Shown here: positions 52,973-59,730 of the stretch, one piece after another
How positions within the stretch are numbered: position 1 is the first letter of the stretch
Layout of the letters: each line of letters opens with the position of its first letter
Source of the DNA: Balneolia bacterium
Lineage (GTDB): Bacteria; Bacteroidota; Rhodothermia; Balneolales; Cyclonatronaceae
Length of the DNA: 64,000 bases
Direction of reading: 5' to 3'
Assembly (NCBI GenBank): GCA_022565795.1
Contig: JAIUMA010000001.1
Location: 62,001-126,000 of the forward strand
Made by a program: the position numbers and the translations under genes
Notes under the pieces: model-generated
The model's database searches: none
What the model saw: the letters and a program-made list of their open reading frames with translations, nothing else
What the model was told of the DNA's origin: nothing

Positions 52973-54535
52973 TCAGTCTTTTTCTTCTTCTCCGGATTCA
53001 GATTTAGCTAATTGATGTTCATTATTGATTTTCTCAATGACCGGAAGCATCCCCATCAAACATCCCAGATAAAACATATTCCTGGAATACGTTAGCTGAA
53101 GATCAAAAAATGAAACGACCATCTGATTAATCACTGCAATGGTTATCACTGCCGTAATAGCCTTAAGCCAGGGATCTTCAAGTCTCATGAAAACTTTGGT
53201 GGATTTTGCGACAAATGAATTGAAGAAAAACCAAAAAATGAAAAAGCCGACTGCCCCCATTTTGACGAAAACCCAGTATATCTGATTGTGCGGGATATAG
53301 TCCATGAGTGGAAACGCGATATTTACCAAGGGAATGGGTTGCTCGTAGGCATTTCCGAACCCGACACCCAGTATCGGATTGTTAAGGGCTGTTTGTGCAA
53401 GGTTATAATTTTCGTTTTCCCTGTACAGATTAGAAGAATAATCGCGATAGTTTTCAGTTTTATCTGCCTGCCCTATTCCTGATTTAAATTTCTGAACGGG
53501 GCCACCGATAGGATGTGATGAACTCCAAAATGCTGCACCGTAGATAAATAGTCCAACCATTATAGGTACGAAGTAATGCATAAACGCTATTCGCTTAGCC
53601 ATAGGTAGCAAAATGATAAAAGCACCTAGAGAGACAAATAACGAACCAAATGTTGCACGCCGCTGAGCAACAATGAAACCCATGAGGATTGGCAAAAGCA
53701 TGACTAACAGGAAAATCCGCTGGCGATCATTAACTCTGTATGATAAAAAAGCCATAAGCAGAATAAACAAGGTCACAAAGAAGACGGCATCTTCATGGTT
53801 TGTGAGCACCTGAAACCCTCCGGTCGAAAATCCCATACCCACAAACCTTCCAACTCCCTGCAAAGCCTTGAAAGTTATCCCGATCAGGAATATCCAAAAT
53901 AGCGTATGGAGCTGCTGCTTGGTGTCGACAAGCTGGGGTACTATGATGAACATAATGCACAGGTAAAACAGAGCCCGTACTTCCCAAAGTGCAACCATGA
54001 AGTCTCCTCCCTGGCTCATACCATACCCGAAAAAAGCTACAATGCTTCCCATAAACATTAAAAAAGGAATCGGTACAGGTATACCCTTATACTTGAAATC
54101 TCTAAGCATGGAAGCGTGAAGCAATAAACCAGAACACAGAAAAAACAGATGTATTTCCGCCGGATTCATGAAACCCGAATGGATATAAGGTATATATGGT
54201 ATTTCCTTTAGATTATGGAAAAAGCGTACTTCGAACGTGATAGGGCTAAATCCCGGAATTGCGTACTGTTCGAACAACATTACGGTTGCCATAAGCATAT
54301 ACAGACTGTAAACCGGTTTAATGATACTCACCAGTAAAGCACACGTCATGTACATCATTGCGGCAACAAGAGCAATGTTGCCATCAAACATAAAAAGTCC
54401 GCCGAACATTAGCAGGGATGATGCAAGAAGCACAAGTAAAACAGGCGCACTCTCTTTGTCCAGGCCAAAAATCCCCAGGAAAGAATCTATGCCGGATGAA
54501 GTCCCTCTGTATGATTGTGATTTTACGCTGCTCAT
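52973..54535 (-). CDS. O-antigen ligase/polymerase family protein (Wzy-like)
   Basis: 520 residues from the ATG at 54535; a TTG at 54565 would make it overlap the small upstream gene. About 11-12 membrane helices with a large loop (about 370-430: SSNLYRENENYNLAQTALNNPILGVGFGNAYEQP), the Wzy_C region of O-antigen ligases and polymerases. It probably polymerises repeat units in the periplasm. Position between the 54-residue membrane protein and the Wzx flippase supports this. Confidence 0.88.
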   Translation of the reverse strand: MSSVKSQSYRGTSSGIDSFLGIFGLDKESAPVLLVLLASSLLMFGGLFMFDGNIALVAAMMYMTCALLVSIIKPVYSLYMLMATVMLFEQYAIPGFSPITFEVRFFHNLKEIPYIPYIHSGFMNPAEIHLFFLCSGLLLHASMLRDFKYKGIPVPIPFLMFMGSIVAFFGYGMSQGGDFMVALWEVRALFYLCIMFIIVPQLVDTKQQLHTLFWIFLIGITFKALQGVGRFVGMGFSTGGFQVLTNHEDAVFFVTLFILLMAFLSYRVNDRQRIFLLVMLLPILMGFIVAQRRATFGSLFVSLGAFIILLPMAKRIAFMHYFVPIMVGLFIYGAAFWSSSHPIGGPVQKFKSGIGQADKTENYRDYSSNLYRENENYNLAQTALNNPILGVGFGNAYEQPIPLVNIAFPLMDYIPHNQIYWVFVKMGAVGFFIFWFFFNSFVAKSTKVFMRLEDPWLKAITAVITIAVINQMVVSFFDLQLTYSRNMFYLGCLMGMLPVIEKINNEHQLAKSESGEEEKD

Positions 54536-54545
54536 GTCTGGCTTA

Positions 54546-54710
54546 TCACTGTTCAGGGACTTCAATCGTCCCCATCATAAAAAGCACATAAACTACCATA
54601 ATTGCGGAAATGGCTGCCGTAAGCATATAAGGAACCCTATCGTTCTTTGTGAACTTCGTGCCCCAAATAACCAGAAAGTGCAATATGATTAGCCCCAGAA
54701 GTATTTTCAT
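54546..54710 (-). CDS. 54-residue two-helix membrane protein between BY-kinase and Wzy genes
   Basis: The frame starts at the ATG at 54710, overlapping the stop codon of the kinase-like gene as TGATG, and stops 10 bases before the ATG of the Wzy gene. Its first helix is KILLGLIILHFLVIWG (about 2-17), then a charged turn KFTKNDRVPY and a second helix LTAAISAIMVVYVLFMMG (about 30-47), ending with an acidic tail. No family is recognised. The exact fit into a 4-gene overlap chain makes it a likely real gene; it might be an accessory of Wzy, Wzz or the kinase. Confidence 0.75.
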   Translation of the reverse strand: MKILLGLIILHFLVIWGTKFTKNDRVPYMLTAAISAIMVVYVLFMMGTIEVPEQ

Positions 54711-55426
54711 CACTTCTCAACTTTGTTGAACACATATCCAAGGAACTGCTTCTCTTCTATATGCTTAAAAACCTTTTCAAGTTCACCCTTTTTAGTCTTA
54801 TTAGCATTAACCACGCTTATAAGGCCATCGATTTCATTAATAAAGTGTACCGGAAAGTCTTCAATTGGAAGAATTGAGCACATGTCTACTATTACAAAGT
54901 CAAATTCATGCTTAACAGTGTTCAAAATCTGGCGGAGTATCAGCGTGTGCTCGATACCAGGCTTAAGGCGATGCACATCACCTATGGGCATGAGGTAAAG
55001 GTTTTCAAATGATGTGGGCACAACGCGTATTTTTTCATAGCAAAGGGCTTCAGCCAGACCGGGTGAAGATTCAGCACCAAAAACGTTATGCAAACTAGGA
55101 CGCTGAAAATTCATATCAATAATAAGCGTCTTCTGTTGATACCCACTGGCGAGTGATACGGCCATGTTAGCAGCTACAACGGTTTTTCCATCAGCCGGAC
55201 GTGCGCTCGTAATACCAACGGTTAGTTTGTTGTCGCCAAACGCCTTAGCAAGTCTTGAAAAGTTAAAGCTATTGTAATGCTTCCACTGAATGATTTCCTT
55301 GTCCGGCTTCTGCAAGACCTCAGCAGAAACCAATACAGGCAGTAAACCACCGTTTTTTCTTGGTGATTTATGATCTTTAAGAATGATAGAAGAGCTTGAT
55401 TCCTGCTTCACTTCCTGTGAATTCAT
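54710..55426 (-). CDS. CpsD/CapB-type ATPase (BY-kinase-like) without tyrosine cluster
   Basis: 238 residues. The MinD/ParA-like fold with VGITSARPADGKTVVAANMAVSLA (Walker A with GKT), KTLIIDMNFQRPSLHNVFGAESSPGLAEAL (Walker A' with D and RP) and FDFVIVDMCSILPIEDF (Walker B). BY-kinases normally end in a tyrosine-rich cluster that is phosphorylated; this chain ends GYVFNKVEK and has none, so autophosphorylation would differ. It probably partners with the Wzz-like protein whose gene lies 29 bases upstream, to set EPS chain length. Confidence 0.85.
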   Translation of the reverse strand: MNSQEVKQESSSSIILKDHKSPRKNGGLLPVLVSAEVLQKPDKEIIQWKHYNSFNFSRLAKAFGDNKLTVGITSARPADGKTVVAANMAVSLASGYQQKTLIIDMNFQRPSLHNVFGAESSPGLAEALCYEKIRVVPTSFENLYLMPIGDVHRLKPGIEHTLILRQILNTVKHEFDFVIVDMCSILPIEDFPVHFINEIDGLISVVNANKTKKGELEKVFKHIEEKQFLGYVFNKVEK

Positions 55427-55455
55427 CTATAGAACTCCGGTTTACCTGAAATTAA

Positions 55456-56778
55456 TTATGATAAGTAGGCTATAATTGGTTTTGGATAGGGTAAGTCAGC
55501 CTCTTTTCTGATGGTAGTATCCATTACTTCTGCAAGCGATACCAACCCAACACCCATAATCATACCCATCAGTAATCCAATGCTAAGAATTAGCCTTTTA
55601 TTGGGTGAAGATGGTCTTTCTGGAATATACGGAGCATCAAGTACCATAAACTGCTCACTACCCCTTCTTCCAATATCGCGGGTCATTTTTGCTTGCTCAA
55701 GGTTAACTCTCATGTCATTAAGAAGCCCTTCATAAATTCTGAGGGATGACTCAGACGAACCTGCCTGTTGAGTTGCTACAAAAAATCGTTGCATATCTGA
55801 AACCACACGACCACGCTGTTCATTTAGTTCAGCTCGTCGTGATTCCAGCGTAGACATTCGCGATTCAATAGCCGGTGGTATACGATTTACAAGCTGCTGG
55901 ATTTGAACAGCCATGCTTCTTACCCTTGGAAAACTCTCTGTAAACTGCTGTTGCAGCGTGTCGTACTCGCTTAAAAGTTCAGACAACTCAGACCCAAAGG
56001 GTGTTTCATCAACCGGTAGTCGGTACAAATACTGTATACCGTCTGCGGTCATTGCCGCCTCTTTATAATTGGAAATTGCAGTTAGCATGTCCTCATACCG
56101 GTACAAATCCCACTCTACGGTTTCAAGCTGATTCTCAACATTCTGTAATCGCGCCTGCATCGCATTGGTATCTGACGGAATATCCTGAAGCCTGGTCGAT
56201 GTCCTGTCAGTCTGCTGGTTCCGTAATTCATCAACGGTCTGTTGAAGCTGTTCCAGCTGATTGCTGAAGAAGGTAACCGTTTCCTCATTGGTTCTGTTTT
56301 CCAGCCTCAGCCTTGACGAAATAAAGTGGTTAGCAAGGATTGATGTACCGTCTCTTGCACGAACAGGGTCTGTATCACGGTAAGTAATTTCAAAAGAATC
56401 AGACGCTCTTGATGTAGTGTAAATATTTCTGCGCAGATTGGAAATAAGCAATTGCTTCTCGGATTCTGTCCGTAAGGTCCTGTCTAATCCAAGGCTGTCA
56501 ATAAGCATCTCCATAGCCGTACGGCTGTAAATGATTTCGTTAAATGAGTTCAGGCGATCCTCATTTGCGGAGGATGCTCCCATATTATACATCACTAATG
56601 GATTTAGTGTCTCATCCTTTAATACTAATATAGAGGTAGATGATTCGAATTTTGGTTCGATATACTGAAGAGCAACAACAGCTGCTCCAACAAAAAATAG
56701 TGGCGTTATTAAAAGGAGCAACCACCTTCTGCGAACTACATCCTTTATATTTTGTACAATTTCTTTTATGTCTTGCAT
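55456..56778 (-). CDS. Polysaccharide chain-length determinant (Wzz/GNVR type)
   Basis: 440 residues. One N-terminal helix (WLLLLITPLFFVGAAVVALQYIEP), a long periplasmic coiled-coil region (about 150-360: LQQTVDELRNQQTD, LESRRAELNEQRGRVVSDMQRF), a GNVR-like segment (RIYEGLLNDMRVNLEQAKMTR ... LDAPYIPERPSSPNKRLIL) and a C-terminal helix (ILSIGLLMGMIMGVGLVSLAEV). It controls polymer length with the downstream BY-kinase-like ATPase. The ATG is directly preceded by TTTGCACC. First gene of the Wzz-to-acyltransferase unit, divergent from the Wza-like exporter. Confidence 0.93.
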   Translation of the reverse strand: MQDIKEIVQNIKDVVRRRWLLLLITPLFFVGAAVVALQYIEPKFESSTSILVLKDETLNPLVMYNMGASSANEDRLNSFNEIIYSRTAMEMLIDSLGLDRTLRTESEKQLLISNLRRNIYTTSRASDSFEITYRDTDPVRARDGTSILANHFISSRLRLENRTNEETVTFFSNQLEQLQQTVDELRNQQTDRTSTRLQDIPSDTNAMQARLQNVENQLETVEWDLYRYEDMLTAISNYKEAAMTADGIQYLYRLPVDETPFGSELSELLSEYDTLQQQFTESFPRVRSMAVQIQQLVNRIPPAIESRMSTLESRRAELNEQRGRVVSDMQRFFVATQQAGSSESSLRIYEGLLNDMRVNLEQAKMTRDIGRRGSEQFMVLDAPYIPERPSSPNKRLILSIGLLMGMIMGVGLVSLAEVMDTTIRKEADLPYPKPIIAYLS

Positions 56779-56819
56779 GGTGCAAATGAGTTAATGTGAA
56801 TCACGTTTGCAGATATTAA

Positions 56820-56835
56820 AACAAGAGCCATGCCA
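56820..56835 (-). promoter_or_regulatory. Sigma54-type -24/-12 promoter for the Wzz unit
   Basis: Minus strand TGGCAT-GGCTC-TTGTT, GG-N10-G spacing, ending 42 bases before the ATG at 56778. Both halves deviate by one base from the consensus, so it is the weakest of the five. Confidence 0.5.
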
Positions 56836-56930
56836 AACGTGCCTGCTTTTGCAAAAAACACATTAGACCATCGTAATAAATGCGAATGTGGGCAATAGGA
56901 GCCGATTTTCAAAGTATGGGTTTGCAATAA

Positions 56931-56957
56931 ATTCGGTTGATTTAGAATCGACCGAAT
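56931..56957. promoter_or_regulatory. Inverted repeat between the two divergent EPS promoters
   Basis: ATTCGGTTGAT - 5 bases - ATCGACCGAAT, an 11-bp dyad with one mismatch. It lies about 95-110 bases upstream of the minus-strand sigma54-type element and about 155 bases upstream of the plus-strand one, the usual distance for an activator (UAS) site. The rest of the 404-base gap (56779-57182) is AT-rich without other clear signals. Confidence 0.55.
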
Positions 56958-57110
56958 CAGTTTTACACATCCCCCCTGAATGAATTTGTAAATATGCTAC
57001 TCTTTGTTCCGATATGTATTGATTTCAAATATGAGGAAACCCTAATAAGAGTGCCTATAGTACTTAATATCAAATACATACAAATACTGAAATGTAAAGT
57101 TTTAAAAGAT

Positions 57111-57126
57111 TGGCACATTTGTTGAC
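57111..57126 (+). promoter_or_regulatory. Sigma54-type -24/-12 promoter for the Wza-like unit
   Basis: TGGCAC-ATTTG-TTGAC: perfect -24 half, -12 half TTGA instead of TTGC, with GG-N10-G spacing, ending 57 bases before the ATG at 57183. Confidence 0.6.
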
Positions 57127-57182
57127 TATAGACCACCAGCACCTACTCTTTTGACATCAACAAAAAAATTACACGATATCCG

Positions 57183-57917
57183 ATGAGAACGATTATTTCG
57201 TTACGATACTATCTAATAATGGCAATTACTGCCGGATTTTTATTTACAGGCTGTGCTTCAAGTAATAATGTGAGCAATAGTTCTGAACTTAATGCTGGCA
57301 TGCAGGCCCAGGCAATGTCTAGCACCACTACGCAGCGAAGTACTGATACGCCTACTTACCGCATTCGGCCGGGTGATGAAATCGAGGTTTTGGTTTGGGA
57401 GCACCCGAATTTTAACGTACTAACTACAGTCTCAAGTACCGGAAGCATAGCTGTTCCACTAGTTGGTGAAATGAGAATCGCGGGACTAACCCAAGAAGAA
57501 TTTGAGCAAGAGCTTAGCCGCAGACTATCTACTTACATACGAGATGAAATAAGCCTCACTATCTCAATACGTAATACAGAAAGTCTTATGGTTTCTGTAT
57601 TCGGTATGGTTACCAGACCTGATAATTACCCTGTAGTCGATGAAATTTCCATTTTTAGATTATTGTCTACGGCTGGCGGACCAACGGAAAACGCCAATAT
57701 GAGAAAGGTGCACCTATACAGACAATCGGGGGCTGAAGATTCAGCAATTTTGGATCTTACAGAATATTTGGATAGCGGCCGCATGGAAGACCCGGCCATT
57801 CTGGTTCGACAGGGCGACATCATATATATACCAAGAAAAGACAATGCCGTAAGAGAGATGTCTGAGTTTCTTCGTGATGTCGTAGTTCTATTCGGAATTT
57901 TCAGGATCTTTAATTGA
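57183..57917 (+). CDS. Wza-like polysaccharide export lipoprotein
   Basis: 244 residues. Lipoprotein signal (LIMAITAGFLFTGCASS, lipobox FTGC). A Poly_export domain (about 58-140: YRIRPGDEIEVLVWEHPNFNVLTTVSSTGSIAVPLVGEMRIAGLTQEE) and a SLBB-like domain (about 145-220: LMVSVFGMVTRPDNYPVVDEISIFRLLSTAGGP, IYIPRKD) form the periplasmic part of the export channel. It is shorter than E. coli Wza (about 380) and lacks the C-terminal outer-membrane helix, so the neighbouring barrel protein may provide the pore. First gene of a six-gene unit. Confidence 0.93.
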   Translation: MRTIISLRYYLIMAITAGFLFTGCASSNNVSNSSELNAGMQAQAMSSTTTQRSTDTPTYRIRPGDEIEVLVWEHPNFNVLTTVSSTGSIAVPLVGEMRIAGLTQEEFEQELSRRLSTYIRDEISLTISIRNTESLMVSVFGMVTRPDNYPVVDEISIFRLLSTAGGPTENANMRKVHLYRQSGAEDSAILDLTEYLDSGRMEDPAILVRQGDIIYIPRKDNAVREMSEFLRDVVVLFGIFRIFN

Positions 57918-58876
57918 TGAGCGTCTACATGAAAAAAGTTATTTTCATAATTTCCTTAATGCTATTCCTTTTTCCTTTTGATTTCCTTCTCGCGCAGGAA
58001 GGTGAAGAAGTGATACAAAGAAACCGACTCACGGTTCAAAATGCAGATACTCGTTCTCTCGCTCTGGGTAGTTCAACATTAGCTGATATCTACTTCAGTG
58101 ATGCTTTTGGTATTAACCCGGCCATTGTAGGGTTCGGTGAACATGGTAATTATATACACGGATCACTGAACCAGGACTGGAACACAAATATCTTGCAGGC
58201 AACCCTGGCACTTCCACGACTTGAAGTGGGGCGCCATTCTATTGGTAGCCGTCTGAGCGCTGTAAACCGTGGCCCGGCTGCCATTAATATAGGTGATGCA
58301 CCAGCATTTAACCCGACCTACACGCTTGTTCAGGCAAGTGTTGCCTACGCGTACCGAATCCATGAACACCTGAGTCTTGGGACCCTCCAATACGTTACCT
58401 ATGCCGATCATCTAAGTGATAGCGGCGTTAGTTACGGCGCAGATTTAGGCCTGCTGTACGCTCCGGACGGTGCCGTAACCTACGCCATAGCTTTCCGTGG
58501 TTTAGGACAGGATCCTGTCGTTTTACGAGATGAAGCAGGTGAACGGCTCAACTACGAAATGATGCATCAGGTGCTGGAAATTGGTGCTACGCTCAGATAT
58601 CCGGAGTTTGAGGACTACCATTACTTTTCTTTCTCGCTATCTAACGAGAAGCGATTTAACGAAGATGGAATGTGGTACAAAGCAGGTTTAGAAGTTCTGC
58701 CTGTATCATTTCTGGCTCTTAGGTCCGGACTTATGCTTCAAACCGAAGATAACAGACTGGTACCAAGATTTGGTATTGGTACATCATTTTCAATTCTCCG
58801 GTTCGACTATTCTATTGGTCCGAACGAACGAAATAATGTTCGGTTCCATCAATTTGGACTCTCATTGCAACTATAG
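57917..58876 (+). CDS. Outer-membrane beta-barrel protein, PorV/UPF0164-like
   Basis: About 319 residues; the ATG at 57917 overlaps the previous TGA, and an alternative ATG at 57929 starts directly at the signal peptide (MKKVIFIISLMLFLFPFDFLLAQ). The mature part starts with a DTRSLALGSSTLADIYFSDAFGINPAI segment, like the ALGxGGA start of PorV/FadL-type barrels, followed by alternating polar/hydrophobic beta-strands and a C-terminal aromatic-rich strand (FHQFGLSLQL). No enzymatic motif. Given its place between the export lipoprotein and a regulator, it may act in EPS secretion or surface attachment. Confidence 0.75.
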   Translation: MSVYMKKVIFIISLMLFLFPFDFLLAQEGEEVIQRNRLTVQNADTRSLALGSSTLADIYFSDAFGINPAIVGFGEHGNYIHGSLNQDWNTNILQATLALPRLEVGRHSIGSRLSAVNRGPAAINIGDAPAFNPTYTLVQASVAYAYRIHEHLSLGTLQYVTYADHLSDSGVSYGADLGLLYAPDGAVTYAIAFRGLGQDPVVLRDEAGERLNYEMMHQVLEIGATLRYPEFEDYHYFSFSLSNEKRFNEDGMWYKAGLEVLPVSFLALRSGLMLQTEDNRLVPRFGIGTSFSILRFDYSIGPNERNNVRFHQFGLSLQL

Positions 58877-58878
58877 AT

Positions 58879-59697
58879 ATGAATTACTTATCTGCTCCCG
58901 AAAGCAAAATTGCTTCAAATAGATTGCTTCTTCGCAGCTCAAGCGTACTAATGCAAGATATTTATGATAAAACCATGACCGTTGCACGTCTCGAAAAGCA
59001 CGTGCTTCTTATCGGAGAAATGGGTGTAGGCAAAAAGCATGTTGCCCGAATAATTCACAACGAAGGAGCCCGAAAAAGTGGACCGTTCATGTCATTCTAC
59101 TGTGTGGATGTAGATGAAGCTCAGCTTAAGGATGCTTTCTGTGAGCATGTTTTCATCGAAGGCAATCATATAAACCTTAAGTATGACCTGCTGGAGAAGG
59201 CCAGTCATGGTGTCCTTTTCATAGATCAGTTTGGGGAGCTTGATGTAAGCATGATGTACAGCGTGTTAGATTCGTACAGAATTGGATGTCATCAGCTGTT
59301 CCGCTATAACACGAGCGCTGCTCCAAGGCTGGTTATTTCAATAAGCCAGAGTTCCTACAAAAGACTCATTGGTACAGAAGTATGGGATTATGTACTTCAA
59401 ACACTGAACCCTATTTCCATCATGCTACCACCACTGCGTGAGCGAAAGGAGGATATTTTTGACCTTGTACATGATTTTATATCGCAAATTAGTCAGTCTG
59501 AAGATGATTGGAGCCAGCTTACTATTTCTGATGAAGCAATGAATAAGTGCATGGCATACAGCTGGCCCGGTAACATCAGGCAGCTCAAAAATGCATTGAT
59601 GCAAGGAGCAGTATTGTCCTGCGGTGAAACAATTCAAAGCCATCATCTCCCCTTTTCCATGAACTGGAAACTTCCATATCGCCAAGATTCTGAGTAA
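58879..59697 (+). CDS. Degenerate sigma54-activator AAA+ domain protein (no GAFTGA, no HTH)
   Basis: 272 residues, a single AAA+ domain of the bacterial enhancer-binding protein (EBP) family. Walker A VLLIGEMGVGKKHVARIIHNEG (about 43-65) and C-terminal LPPLRERKEDIFDLVHDF and MAYSWPGNIRQLKNALMQGAVLSCGETI are typical. Altered parts: the L1 loop with GAFTGA is missing (only HVFIEGNHINLKYDLLEKA remains), Walker B is LFIDQFGEL with Gln in place of the catalytic Glu, and the FRxDLYYRL arginine-finger segment reads VWDYVLQTLNPI. No receiver or Fis-type helix-turn-helix is present. It cannot be a classical activator; a role as modulator of an active EBP or a moonlighting AAA protein is inferred. Confidence 0.85.
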   Translation: MNYLSAPESKIASNRLLLRSSSVLMQDIYDKTMTVARLEKHVLLIGEMGVGKKHVARIIHNEGARKSGPFMSFYCVDVDEAQLKDAFCEHVFIEGNHINLKYDLLEKASHGVLFIDQFGELDVSMMYSVLDSYRIGCHQLFRYNTSAAPRLVISISQSSYKRLIGTEVWDYVLQTLNPISIMLPPLRERKEDIFDLVHDFISQISQSEDDWSQLTISDEAMNKCMAYSWPGNIRQLKNALMQGAVLSCGETIQSHHLPFSMNWKLPYRQDSE

Positions 59698-59704
59698 AAA
59701 TAAA

Positions 59705-59722
59705 CGTTTGCACCGTTTGCAC
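59705..59722 (+). repeat. Tandem 9-bp repeat before the WecA fusion gene
   Basis: CGTTTGCAC occurs twice head-to-tail, ending 8 bases before the ATG at 59731. The same TTTGCAC core stands just before the starts at 56778 and 48674 (minus strand) and 39551. Confidence 0.5.
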
Positions 59723-59730
59723 CTGAAGCC

